The notes beneath the pieces were generated by a model, which was not told the DNA's origin, searched no databases, and saw only the letters and a program-made list of their open reading frames with translations. From Diphasiastrum complanatum (taxonomy: Eukaryota > Streptophyta > Lycopodiopsida > Lycopodiales > Lycopodiaceae): a stretch of 64,000 nucleotides of DNA. This document shows positions 11,851-22,513 of the stretch, in pieces. Every line of letters starts with the position of its first letter. Within the stretch, counting starts at the first letter, position 1. The translations under genes and the position numbers were made by a program. The stretch is from assembly GCA_029204225.1 (NCBI GenBank), contig CM055095.1:68979039-69043038 (forward strand), in the 5' to 3' direction.

Positions 11851-12150
11851 TCACAACCAAGCTCTCTACCTTTTCGCCTTAGCCAGGGCTTGGAGAAAAA
11901 GTGGATCATTGGACAAAAAGGTGAGCACCATAGCCAACATTCAAAAGTTTATTTGTTTTTCTTTGATACATTTGTGTTTATTGTTGTTTATGTTCTTTTG
12001 TCACAGCCAAAGCTCTTTACCTTCTTACCATAGCCAAGGCTTGAGCAAAAAATTGAGCATTGGACACAAAGGTAAGCACCAAAGCCAACATTCAAAAGTT
12101 TACTTGTTTTGTTTTGTTACATTTGTGTTTATTGTTGTTTATATTCTTTT
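11851..12150 (+). repeat. Two 150-bp direct repeats
   Basis: Copies begin at 11851 and 12001 (TCACAACCAAG / TCACAGCCAAAG) and share GGTGAGCACC/GGTAAGCACC and ACATTTGTGTTTATTGTTG. Three looser copies of a CATTGACACTCTTTTG block follow near 12165, 12360 and 12475. Each copy ends in a pyrimidine tract plus CACAG or TTAGAG, which resembles a repeated 3' splice region. Confidence 0.65.
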
Positions 12151-12436
12151 CTCTCTCTCATTGACACTCTTTTGTTTTTTTTTTCATCACAGTTAAAGCT
12201 TTTAAAAGCTTGAGGTAAAGCTATTTAAAAGCTTGTAAACCTTTTCAAAGAGAGCATAAGAAAGCTTCTGAAAAGGAGTAAAGCTATTTAAAAGGGTGTA
12301 AAGCTTGGAGTAAAGTAAGTTTTTTGAAAACCTTGATGACTCTCTATCCTTTTATCTCTCTCATTGACACTCTTTTGTTTCTCTTTCATTAGAGTTAAAG
12401 TAGTTTGAGTAAAGCTTGGAGTAAAGCTTGTTCCCC

Positions 12437-12473
<37 letters not shown>
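12437..12473 (+). repeat. (CT)n microsatellite
   Basis: A near-pure CT run with one CTTT interruption, inside the 5' part of the CACTA element. Confidence 0.9.
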
Positions 12474-12474
<1 letters not shown>

Positions 12475-13001
12475 TATTGACACTCTTTTTTCTCACTTTT
12501 ATCACAGTATCCTCAGTTTGGAGTAAAGTTTCTTGGGGTAAAGCTTTTGAAACAAAGTTTTTGGAGACAAGGTGAGCATTGTTTATTGTGAATCTTGTTT
12601 CTTTGTTTTGTTGAAATATTGTTGTTTTGTTTTGTTAAAATCTTGTTGCTTTGTTTGTGGGTATTTTCTTTCAATTAAAACTTTCTAAAATAATGTGAAG
12701 ATCATATGCTACAGCTTGATAAAGATAAACTTTTTAAAATCATGAAAACAAGTAAGATAGTTTAAAAGGGCTTTAGCGTTTAGAGTTTAGATTAAAGGAT
12801 TTATAGAAAGGGTATACATGAGGACATGATATAAGAGATTTAGGGTTAAAGATTTAGAAACAGTGGATCAAAGGTAAGGATTATCAGAGAGAAATTGAAT
12901 AAAAAGAGAATAAAGTTTATGTTTAGGTTTGTGGTTATAGTTAATTTTATGTTTTATGTTCATCATTGTTATCTTAATTGTAGTTCATTTTTAATATGCA
13001 A

Positions 13002-13669
13002 ATGTCTGACCCTCCATCTCTTGGGTCTCCGTCTTATGAAGAGTGTATGAACTGGTTAAGTAGTGCATCTGCTAGGCAGAGAGACACATGTACCATCATA
13101 GAGGCCCTCACCACATATGTCCACTCCTCAGACCTCCACACCTCGCGTTGCTAGGTCAGCACCACGTAAGAGTCATTTAGGTGGTTGTTTTTTTGCTTGT
13201 GGAGGTGACAATAATTTCGAGGAGCCTAGATATAGAGATGACTCACCCGTGCGTGATGCACCACCACCTGGTTACAACGCCCCACCTGCTAGAGCCGATC
13301 CGATATTATACTATGACATTGATACGTCAATGGCTATAGTCGAGGATGTTAAGGTGAAGAAGGTCCTAGCTTACATGAGAGAGCTCTGTCATGGGGCGTT
13401 TGATAGGAATATATTTAGAGACTTGAGGGCTGTCCCTATCACTGAGAAACGCCGAGTCATAGATGATTTAAAGAGACGATTCCCTAATCCCCTTGAGAAC
13501 ACCTTCAACGATAAAGTAATGATAGATAAGATGTGCATGCTCATGTTGATGAAGGCCAAGTTGAATCTACATTATCCAACAATTAGAGATGTACCAAAGG
13601 TGCAAATCGAGGCAATTCGTCAAGCATTGCTAGTACTACTCTACTTTTATTTGAATCTTATATAGATCA

Positions 13670-13726
<57 letters not shown>

Positions 13727-14340
13727 GATAGTTTGATGAGTTTTATTTCATATCACAAGCAGAATATGATTGCTAGCTTTCATCACAGTACTTCAAGGAC
13801 AAATTGTCATCCAGTTTTCGTTCATTGAGACAAAGACTCAAGAACGACATTGATAAAGTAGAGGCAGAAAATTTAATGTCAAAATGTCCTGACTGGATGA
13901 AAAAGGAGAGATGGCAACTTCTATGTCAATACTTAAAAAGCAAAACTTTCCAAATTGTATTGCACTTTTTTGTTTTATCTATGTATTTTGAAACCAAAAT
14001 TTGACTTGAATGCTTGGTCATCTCTAGTTAGTGCATGATTTATTTATCTTATTACTGACTTATTATTCATTTGCTTGATGTGTGTACAATAATTTGCTTA
14101 GAAATTGATTCAACAAAATAAAATTAGCAGATCAAAACAACAAAAGATGTCGAATGTTGGCTGAGCTGGATATGCGGGCATCAATATGAGACTGATATGT
14201 GTGTATACAACAAAACTTGCATTTGTATACTCCGATATGCAAAATCTCTTTTTTCATGATGTCATTTATTTTTGTCTATTGTTGAGTGCCTCTACAGTTG
14301 CACGCTACATGACATACGAAAAAGATTATGAAATTGTAAG
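13002..14340 (+). pseudogene. TNPA-like CACTA gene (Transposase_24), broken
   Basis: Multi-exon gene. The first block starts at ATG 13002 (MSDPPSLGSPSYEE), shifts frame, and continues open from 13117 to about 13650 (VITEKRRVIDDLKRRF region). After an intron with a TG/AG microsatellite, an acceptor CACAG at 13788 opens an exon with FRSLRQRLKNDIDKVEAENL and CPDWMKKERWQLLCQYLK. After another acceptor at 14101 comes NKISRSKQQKMSNVG. This order (FR..R.KL.. / P.W..W..L... / N..NR.K....AG) is the signature of plant En/Spm Transposase_24 proteins, which resemble TNPA and bind subterminal repeats. A TGA follows NVG where Trp or Arg would be expected. The annotation rests on motif order only. Confidence 0.65.
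13671..13722 (+). repeat. (TG)n(AG)n compound microsatellite
   Basis: About 11 TG units run directly into about 15 AG units. It lies in the first intron of the TNPA-like gene, and its length is likely to vary between individuals. Confidence 0.95.
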
Positions 14341-14492
14341 AAAACTTATCTCCATCTCTCTAATGAGGTCCATACTTTTTATAAGGCTTTCACAATTTAT
14401 AGCATGACATCCCATGCATTGTCTTATGTCTCAAAGTACATATGCAATAATTAGACTCTTAGAAAGAAGTGAGGTTAAATCTCTTTAATTGT

Positions 14493-14730
14493 AGATAACG
14501 ACTGAGCTGAACCCAACTATTGTAGCATTGGATCCTCCTCTACAGCAACATGATGCATGATCAAAACTGAAATAAGGAATATATCTCATTCTCTCTCTCT
14601 CTCTCTTTCTCATTCTCTCATTCTCTCTCTTTGTCTCTCTCCCTTTCCCTCTCTTTATGTAGATAGCTAGGACCGTACCAAGTTTCAAAAGAAAGAGATG
14701 GAGAGAGAGAGAGAGAATAAATGAGAAAGA
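14493..14730. other. Exon-like piece plus CT/GA-rich low-complexity DNA
   Basis: From 14493 (ATAACGACTGAGCTGAAC) the plus strand repeats the start of an exon that also exists inverted near 15265. After 65 bases it hits a stop and passes into long CT runs (14588-14655) and a GA run (about 14700-14716). The pairing suggests an inverted-duplication breakpoint within the CACTA element. Confidence 0.5.
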
Positions 14731-15270
14731 AAACTAACCTGGGATAAACTTTTCATCATCTTCATCTATATCTGTACAGTCTTTTGGAGTTCTTCCATTT
14801 TTTCACTGTCTCTCTATCTCCTTCCTCATTTCATCTACTTGGGAAGAATACTGCATCTCTTTTCTATACACACTTAGGTCTCTTACTCTCTTTCGTCCCT
14901 GACTATTTTCTTCTAAAATCTTTATTACTTTGTCATCGGGGTTTGATCCTAGCATATAATTAATTAAAATCTTCATTCTACACAAAAAAAAAAAAACATA
15001 GCTAATCAAATTTACATGCACAATCATATATATGTTCATCATTACATTTTACAAAATTAAATGTATTTAAACCATAATTTCAAAAAATATATGTTATTAT
15101 ATCTCATGTTGGGTGTTACCTTCAAAGTCTCAGCCACAGGTCGAGATCCAATCGCCTGCTTTTAGTTTGCCAAAACCTTTACTAGTATGAGCATCCACAT
15201 AGATCTCGGCAACAGTTGGAGCTCTATTCGACGCCACGGCAGTCATGTTTAGCTCAGCCGTTATCTGAGG
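14730..15270 (-). pseudogene. C-terminal exons of a TNPA-like gene, inverted
   Basis: On the minus strand from about 15265 the frame reads AELN..., then APTVAEIYVDAHTSKGFG and GSRPVAETLK before a GT splice donor. This is the P-x-E-I/L-F/Y...TH.K...D.RS..VAE pattern found C-terminal of the Transposase_24 domain. After an intron of about 115 bp ending in a poly-pyrimidine tract and TAG (about 14980), a second exon carries a predicted charged helix (DEMRKEIERQ). These exons belong downstream of the plus-strand gene at 13.0-14.3 kb but lie on the opposite strand. Confidence 0.55.
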
Positions 15271-15305
15271 TAAAGAACTTGGTATCGAGGTTTAGGGTTT
15301 AGGGT

Positions 15306-15735
15306 TGGATATATTTTCTGCAATTTTAGCCAACAAATTGCAGGTATTTATTCGTAATTTTTTTGGCAAAAATTGTCAAAACAATTGCAAAATTCATTTA
15401 CGCAATTGTTTTTAAAATAGTGTATAAAAATTGCAGAAAATAAATTTGCAATTTATATTGTATTCCGAATTTATTTTCCTCAAATTTTTGACACTATTTT
15501 GAAAAAAATTACGAAAATTCATTTTCGTAATTTTTTTCGCAATTTTTGCACAAAAAATTACGGAAAAATATGCGCAATTTTTGCCACAACAATTGTAGAA
15601 ATGAATTTCTGCACTTTTTTTGACAATTTTTGCCCAAAAAATCTGGCAAAAAATATCAGCCAAACAAATTGCGGAAGCAAATTGTGGAAATAAATCCGCA
15701 ATTAAAATTGCGAAAATTTCAGCAATTTTTGCCAT
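15306..15735. repeat. CACTA right subterminal repeat array
   Basis: Same AAAATTGC/GCAATTTT word set as 10881-11690 but roughly half as long. Asymmetric subterminal arrays are also known in En/Spm. The apparent open frames on both strands (about 15412-15848) come from this array. Confidence 0.72.
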
Positions 15736-15771
15736 TTTTTTTCGCAATTTTTGCCACATTTTCTTGTAGTG
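15736..15771 (-). repeat. CACTA right terminal inverted repeat
   Basis: The minus strand reads CACTACAAGAAAATGTGG, identical in its first 13 bases to the plant En/Spm-class terminus, then CAAAAATTGCG as at the left end. Confidence 0.82.
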
Positions 15772-16640
15772 GGCCTCCTGCTCTTTCTAGAGAGGATATC
15801 AACGAAGGCAACCTTTTGTCAAATTGGAAGGGCAAAATAGTGAATTGAAAAAGAAGATGATGAAACTGTTGTCTCAGCTCAACACTATCGAGCTAGAACA
15901 ACGAAAAGTTCAAAATTACATTATGCAAAGTGCATGAATATTTTTTATTCATTCAGTCCAAATTGGACAAGAAGAACGAGAAAATAAGTACTGTTCAAAA
16001 GCACATAACCAGTTTTGATGTAGAGCGAAATGCGCTCCATAATAAGGTAGAATTCTGCCAGAAGAAGAGTGAGGACCTACAACAACAATTCGACAATGAG
16101 AGACTGACAAAAATAAGTGTCGAAGCAATGCTGTTGTGCTGCATTGACTTGGGCAACATCAAAGTAGACGCTAGCAAATGGTAGTAGACACATACACTAT
16201 TTTAGGATGTCTTCCAAAAAGAGCTCCTTCAACATTTGTACCAAGAAAAGTACATGTTCAAAGAAGAGCTAATCGATTTAAAAGAGTTGACCGAAGCCAA
16301 CTACTCTAGAGTGGAAGCACACGTAGAATACACTCAGACAGTTAAACATATTGAAGAGCTTATGGTTGAGGTAGCTAGCTTGTAGAAGGGCAAGAATGTA
16401 CAGACTACGGACCTCGACAACACTACACTTCTCAACTACACATGTATCGAAGCACACGAAGAGTTCAAAAATTGTGTAGCTGAGAACGATAGACTAAAGA
16501 GGGAGTACGAGGTCTTGCAACGAGACATGAAGGATGCAATCTACACCAAAGAGCTCGAAGCTGCACTAGATACTACATAGGATACCCAGAGAGCCAAGCG
16601 AACCAGATTAACCAAGTCAAAGAGACCATAAAAGGTACTT
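15772..16640 (+). pseudogene. Coiled-coil frame of element X
   Basis: Directly after the CACTA end the plus strand encodes a long heptad-rich sequence with several stops or shifts. Readable pieces are NSELKKKMMKLLSQLNTIEL (15837 on), KLDKKNEKISTVQKHI (15965 on), KYMFKEELIDLKELTEANY and ENDRLKREYEVLQRDMKD, ending in a basic KRTRLTKSKRP and a stop near 16631. It is probably a predicted alpha-helical coiled coil of about 270 residues when intact. I recognise no family. Comparable coiled-coil frames occur in some gypsy elements outside the pol genes (compare 25.9-26.7 kb here). That link is inference. Confidence 0.45.
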
Positions 16641-16779
16641 GCAATAGAATTCAAAAAATTTCTTAATAAAGTTCGAGTTTGGATGTCTCTGCAATTTAGC
16701 GTTGATTTGTAGTGGTGTGTGCTTTTTTGCCAGACATAATGATTGAATAACCCCCTTGGACAAAATAGATTTTTAATTC

Positions 16780-17560
16780 TTTGGAATAAGCTCGACATTG
16801 AACAGACAGGATGCCTCTATTGGAGAATTTTATAGGGCAAATTTTTGGTTATTCCCTACACACTGTGTAGAAATATATATAGGATGTACATTAATGTACG
16901 CTTTACATTATTTAAAACAAAAAGAGATGGAATTTTATGATTATTACAAAGGAAAAATCAATTATTGGCTTTGTCATTGCCAATTCGATCTCTTGAAGCC
17001 AAAGGAAAAATCAAATTTTGCGCTATTCGAAAGAGAGAACTTGCTTCAAGATATTGATGTTTCCTATTCAAAACTATGGAGTCTATATCGACTAGGAGGA
17101 TAACTACCACCTGCACTTCGAGAATATGGCCTGCAACATTGGGAATAAGCGAGCCCATAAATATCACAAGAAATATATCACATGTTCGGTGAATGGACTC
17201 GGCAATTTTGTTGTGAAAGTGCTTGAAGCCATGCAGAGCCTATATCTCAAAGGTTCATTTTTTAAGATCAATGCTAACCTGCTGAAGGATGTCTTACCAC
17301 GCAAAGACATGCTTGAAGGCGAAGTGATTGCAGCTGTTGTATATGACAGAACATTTTTGTGGATCAATTTATCTATGTTCAAAAATCGAATTATCGGGTA
17401 GTACCACAAAGCCAAACAACTAAAGATCCAAAGATAGATTGAAATTGATGAGAAGCTCTCTAAGAGACTTCAAAATGCATCTGATTTAATGTACATATCT
17501 TTGTATATATTCAATAGAAAAGACTTTGTTATGGTCTATGAATTTTTGAGATCCTTTATG
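16780..17560 (+). pseudogene. Unknown frame downstream of the coiled coil
   Basis: Two overlapping open blocks, 16798-17103 and 17126-17401, then further coding-like sequence to about 17560 with stops. Readable parts include MEFYDYYKGKINYWLC, SNFALFERENLLQDI and FFKINANLLKDVLPRKD. There is no recognisable catalytic motif. It ends about 90 bp before a purine-rich tract and the putative LTR at 17653, so it would be the last frame of element X. Confidence 0.35.
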
Positions 17561-17652
17561 GAATGAATGAAAAAATATCTTTCAAAAGTCTTTTGAAATT
17601 GTTCATGATCTAGATTGTTCGTGAGGTCACTTCACATTTGAGAGGGAAAATA

Positions 17653-17890
17653 TGTAATATCCTATTACATGCATTTTTTGTGAAATATTATTAATATGAT
17701 GCACAAGACAAATTAACTTATTCAAATAATTAAGACAATCATCTGAATAAAAAGAAATATCTAAATGATGCAACAAAGTCCATATTGTTATATCAAACAG
17801 CCAACACCAAATCGAATGAACTTAAAGGAAGGACGTTTAAACAAGGGACAAATATGAAACAACATATACTTTAAAAAGAAGATCACCCCT
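17653..17890 (+). repeat. Putative 3' LTR of element X, first part
   Basis: The tract TTTGAGAGGGAAAATA ending at 17652 looks like a polypurine tract and is followed by TGTAATATCC, a plausible LTR start. The sequence is then interrupted by Copia 2 and resumes at 23691. No partner LTR is in the window, so the boundary rests on the tract and the TG only. Confidence 0.4.
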
Positions 17891-19107
17891 TGTTGGATTT
17901 ATCTCCTCTACTCTCCTAAATCCTATTCTAATCTACCTCCATTCATGCTGTTACTCATGTTGTTGCACAGTCTGCATATTTACATGTAAAATAAGACAGT
18001 CAAAAAACTCGATTGTCTGCATAAATACAAGTAAATTTCCACAGGCAAAAAAGACGAAAAACGCAACATTGTGTTTTTACACGTGATTTGTGATAGGTGA
18101 AAAAGACAACATTGCCTTACAAAATGCCAAAGGTGCCCTAGGAAAAGCGAAGGCACCTTGTAAATTAAATCCTAAGGCATTGTGTCAGAGTGTCGCATTT
18201 TTCACATCTTCACCAACGTTTATTTCAGCAAAGGCTGACGTCGCGGCCCTTTTCATACTCATCCCATGCAATTGTGCTAACAGATTTGACAACGACAGCA
18301 GCCACCCACAATCTCCTACAAACCACACATCCACTTTGTACTTTCTTCATCTGCACACTTGTAAAATTGTATATATATTGAATACCACTTGCGTATTCAA
18401 AAGCGTATGAAAATAATAGCATCAGAAGCTTATCAAAGATAGACGAAGTAGATGCCTTGCACATTGATTCTTTTGTATTGTCAGTAATAGGTTCATCTCT
18501 TTTTACAGATTGAATTAGCTTTGTAGAGCACGTGGTTTTATCCGCTATTGTCTTGTGCTCTACTGCATTATTTACATGTATATTTTACTATACTTAATCT
18601 AATAATAGCTCTTTTGTTCTGCGTTCAGATCTGTGTCAATATTGCTATGCTTATTTTCATTGTATCTGACTTTCTTATTGCTCAATCTGGTAATCTATTT
18701 TTAGCGAGTTCTTATTTGTCTAGTCATTGACGACTAATATTTAGTCTTGCCTTTCGCGAATCATTCGCGACTGATTATTAGTCGAGTTCAGTCTAGGTCT
18801 TCGCAAATCATTCGCAACAGATAATTTGTCTAGCTGTTATTTGCGACAAATTATTCTTCTGGTGTTTTATTTATTAATGTTTGGCTACATAATCAGAACG
18901 ACCGTGATTTCTAGCACTAACATTCTGTTCGTTTTTTATAGGCGTAGTCATGCTTAGAAAAAGAGTAATATAGCTCATTTCGCTGCGCACGAACACTTTT
19001 CGTTCGAGTTTGTTTCTTGTTCGAGTTTCGAGTTCGTTTCTTTTTGTGTTCGTTTTTTTTTCGAGCTATTTTAGTTTTTCATGCTCACACACCCTCTTCT
19101 TCCAACA
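17891..19107 (+). repeat. Copia 2 5' LTR
   Basis: 1217 bp. Probable TATA box TATATATAT at 18370-18378. Degenerate tandem TTCGCGA/TTAGTC units lie at about 18730-18860, as in the Copia 1 LTRs. Confidence 0.92.
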
Positions 19108-19119
19108 TGGTATCAAAGC
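19108..19119 (+). promoter_or_regulatory. Copia 2 primer-binding site
   Basis: TGGTATCAAAGC, one base from the canonical TGGTATCAGAGC complement of initiator-Met tRNA, placed directly after the LTR. Confidence 0.88.
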
Positions 19120-19262
19120 TATTTTTCGTAGCCTGATAAGCTTCCACAGTGCAAAACTCTACTAGCCGATAGAGTAATTGTCTTATTGTCCTGTAGTTCA
19201 GTACCAGATTTTCATACTTAGGTCACTGATAGTTTTTCCTATCACTTAGACTAATCTTCCAC

Positions 19263-20075
19263 ATGGATTCCCAAGGGAAAGCCAGTCCCATCATGGACAA
19301 GCTTGATGGAGAAAATTACCATCTGTGAAAATTTAGGATGAAAACTATATTAATGGCTAAAGAATTGTATGATGTTGTTACAGGTGCAAAAGAGAAACCT
19401 GAAGTAGACGACGCAGCAATCGCCAGATGGAAGCTGAAGGATGGAAAGACTTTCGCGCCGATCATTCTCAACATTATGGATATCCCGATCAGCCATGTAT
19501 CCGAGGCCCAGACATCGAAAGAAGTCTGGGACATCTTGAGCACACTATATGAAGTGCGAGATATAGCTTCCAAGCTACATCTCAGGAAGAAAGTTTACTC
19601 CCTCAAGATGGCAAATGGTGATTCCCTGTAGAATCACATCAATCAATTCAAGAACCTGCTAAGGCAAATGGCCGCTATTGGATCTATCATAGATGATCAA
19701 GCGTGATGCAACTGCTTACAAGCTTGCCAAGCTCATATGACAGTTGGGTGATGATCATCACGAAACATCTAGAACTGACTCTTTTGAGAGTCATTACTAT
19801 GTTGTTGCAGGAAGACATGTGGAAGAACGAAGCCTTAAGTTCCTCAACTGATTCTCACGCTTTATACACCAACAAGAGCATGACTAAGCAGAAGAAGAAG
19901 AAAGGCCTGAAGCAGTCAAAGCCAGACCAAAAACTAGCACAACACAAAGAACATTCGAATCCGTAGATGAAGAAGAAGTTGTTCTGCAGATACTGCAAGC
20001 GAAACAACCATGAAATTCAAGATTGCCGGATACTGCAAGCAAAGAACAATAACAAGGGAAAGTCGAATCAAGTGG
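19263..20075 (+). pseudogene. Copia 2 gag
   Basis: ATG at 19263 (MDSQGKASPIMDKLDGENYH), quickly followed by a stop at the Trp expected in YHLWKF. The frame is then open from 19338 to 19631 (VWDILSTLYEV, KVYSLKMANGDS) and shifts near 19700. The zinc knuckle CRYCKRNNHEIQDC, a complete CX2CX4HX4C, is encoded at about 19984-20025 and would bind element RNA during particle assembly. It keeps the last Cys that Copia 1 lost. Confidence 0.82.
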
Positions 20076-21320
20076 CAAATGCAGCTGCAGAAGCTCCACA
20101 GCCTATTCAAGAAATGGATCATGATGCCTTCATAACCAGCCATGAAGGAACATCCGGCGACAGTTCTTGGTTCTTGGATTCCGGAGACACTCACCACATG
20201 ACCAGTCTCATTGGATCTTTTGAGTCCTATACACCTTACAGTACCAAGAAATATGTTCACCTTGGCCAATAGCACACAAGCTATCAAAGGTGAAAGTACT
20301 GTAAGATTAAGCTTTGCAAATGATCAGTCTAAGGTACTTTCTAAAGTCCTGTATGTACCAAATTTATTTATGAATTTGCTCTCTGTAAGCAGAATCACAG
20401 ATCTAGGACATAGAGTAGAATTTGAATGTGATCAGTGCAAAGTAGTTGATAGGAAATATCCTAGCACTTGGAAAGAGGCATGAGTACTTGTATAAATTAA
20501 GTCATTGCTTTTCTACCTCTAGTTAGGTGCTCGGTACTTCTATTCATGCAAATAAAAATTTACTTTGGCATTATAGACTTGGTCACTTAAATCATGCTGC
20601 TGTACAACAAATGTCTAGACAATCTATTATTCTTGATCTCGACTATCCTCGTGATAAAGTCGAGTTACATGTCTGTCAAGACTGTCTAGTTGGTAAACAG
20701 ACTAGAAAACCATTTAAATCAAGCCATCAACATATTGCTAGAAGATTGTTAGACATTGTACATTTAGACATTTGTGGCCCGATGAAAAATCCTTCGCTGA
20801 AGGATGCAAAGAATTTTATCACTTTCATTGATGAATTTTCCAGAAGGACTATGGTGTACTTTATAAAGAAGAAATCAAAAGCCTTCAATTGTTTCAAAAT
20901 TTTTAAGGAGCGTGCATAGAAGGAGATTGGAAGGACAATCAAGGCCCTAAGGTCACACAATGGTGGAGAATACATCTCTATCGAGTTTAAGGAGTACTGT
21001 CAAAGCCAAGGCATTGAGTAGCAATTCATCATTCCTTACAATCCTCAGTCTAATGGCTTAGCCGAGAGGAACCCTGGTTGAATCAGCCAAATGTATGCTA
21101 GCACATGCATCGCTGCCCAAGAGATTCCGGGCCGAAGCTATCTCCACTGTAGCTTATGTCCAAAATAGATGTTCAACCAAGGCCCTCTCAGGCAAGACAC
21201 CCCACGAGGTGTGGATAGGCTGTAAGCCTTCTGTGAAGAACTTAAGAGTGTTTGGATATGTTGCCTACGCATAGATCCCAAAAGAGACGAGGAAGAAATT
21301 GGACTTCCAAGGTCTCAAGA
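20076..21320 (+). pseudogene. Copia 2 protease and integrase
   Basis: Protease core FLDSGDTHHMT near 20170-20200. The GAG-pre-integrase zinc region is LWHYRLGHLNHAAVQQM with CQDCLVGKQTRKPF. The integrase core has its first Asp in HLDICGPM and then FITFIDEFSRRT. The second catalytic Asp is changed to His: the motif reads RSHNGGEY near 20950 instead of RSDNGGEY. The Glu motif GLAERN follows just before a frame shift near 21070. The enzyme would be dead even if the stops were absent. Confidence 0.85.
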
Positions 21321-22176
21321 CCATCTTGATTGGATATACTTGATCTGATAATACATACAAGCTGTATGATCTTGATACCCAGCAAATCTTGTATAGCCGG
21401 GATACAATCTTTATCGAGGATCATTTCGTCAACATCAAAGGCAAGGATATTGCTCCAGGAGAACTTTCATCACTTGCCATTGACACGACTGTCCACATTG
21501 TCAACCTACGTTTTTACAGCGAATCAGACGAAGACGTTGCTGCTACCCAGCAGCAAGTCCCAGGAGTGGTTCATCACTCGAATCCTCCCAGAAGATCAAG
21601 CCGAGTGTGCGCACAACCCACAAGATATACTCCTGAGTTTGCATGTCTCTTGATACAAGAACCGATGACAGTCGAAGAGGCACTCAGCCAACCAGAGTCT
21701 GATCTCTGGAGAGAAGCTATGGACAAAGAGTATTCCTTTCTGATCAAGAATCAGACGTGGTCACTAGTCGAAGCTCCTATTGACTGCAATATCATTGATT
21801 GCAAATTGATATTTAAGATAACTACAATGCCAATGGAGTAATTGATCGAAGGAAAGCAAGATTGGTAGCACAAGGATTCACTCAGATCCCCAACATCAAC
21901 TACAGCGGGACTTTCAGTCCAGTACTCAAGCATTCGTCGACCCGAGCACTCCTGTCTTATGCTATAGCTACAGACCTCAAAGTACATCACCTTGATGTGC
22001 AAACAAGCTATCTGAATGGAGTTATACAAGAAGACATCTACATGATCTAGCCCAAATGATATATTTCAAAAGATATAAAGAATCATTTCTGTAAACTCCA
22101 CAAAGCACTTTATGGCCTGAAACAGTCTGCCAGAGCTTGGTTTCAGAGGATCAACACATTACTTGCTATAAAGATT
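21321..22176 (+). pseudogene. Copia 2 linker and N-terminal reverse transcriptase
   Basis: The block 21389-21841 encodes the variable linker and early RT (SLVEAPIDCNIIDCKLIFKI). The next block continues with ARLVAQGFTQIPNINY-like and LDVQTSYLNGVIQEDIYM, followed by HKALYGLKQSARAWFQRI. RT stops at about 22176, before the catalytic YVDD, where the inverted LTR piece begins. Confidence 0.82.
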
Positions 22177-22440
22177 GCTCTGATACCATGAGGAAGAATA
22201 AATGACGAACACGAACGAGAAACGAACTCAAACAAGAAACGAACGAGAAGCAAACTCGAACACAAAATGTTCGTGCGCAGCGGAATAAATTATTTGACTC
22301 TCTCCATAAGCATGACTACGCCTATCAGAATGAACAGAACTTTACTGATAGAAATCACAATCATTCTAGATTACGTAGCCAAACATTTAAATGGATGAAG
22401 CGCTAGATGAATAATTTGTTGCGAATTGCAAAACAAATTA
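22177..22440 (-). repeat. Inverted LTR and primer-site fragment inside Copia 2
   Basis: GCTCTGATACCA at 22177-22188 is the exact inverse of the copia primer site. It is followed by sequence matching the inverted start of the Copia 1 right LTR (GAACACGAACGAGAAACGAAC, then TGACTACGCCTATCA and ATTACGTAGCCAAACATT). So a 5' LTR end plus primer site of a related element lies here backwards, replacing the end of RT and RNase H. Confidence 0.82.
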
Positions 22441-22502
22441 AGTGTCAATACACACAACAAAGGCATTGCTCAGTCTGAAGATCAAGGCATTTACGGATCC
22501 AG

Positions 22503-22513
22503 ATTAAGGGAGG
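22503..22513 (+). promoter_or_regulatory. Copia 2 polypurine tract
   Basis: ATTAAGGGAGG directly before the 3' LTR. The preceding GAAGATCAAGGCATTTACGG matches the same position in Copia 1. Confidence 0.85.

Larger units (their letters stand above)
10845..15771 (+). mobile_element. CACTA (En/Spm) DNA transposon, about 4.9 kb
   Basis: The right end is TTCTTGTAGTG, the exact inverse of the plant CACTA terminus CACTACAAGAA. The left end is a mutated match. The terminal inverted repeats agree at 33 of 36 positions. Next to both ends lie long arrays of short direct and inverted repeats (GCAATTTTT/AAAAATTGC), like the TNPA-binding subterminal arrays of En/Spm. Between them is a TNPA-like gene of the Transposase_24 (PF03004) type. 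I see no TNPD-like catalytic transposase, so it would be non-autonomous. A 3-bp target duplication is not evident (left CCT, right GGC), perhaps because the left end is mutated. Confidence 0.8.

Noticed and set aside
14485-14688. A minus-strand Arg/Glu-rich frame
   Set aside because: It is encoded by a (CT)n/(GA)n low-complexity stretch.
17126-17415. Minus-strand frame opposite 17126-17401
   Set aside because: It is antisense to a longer plus-strand coding-like region that fits the element X context better.
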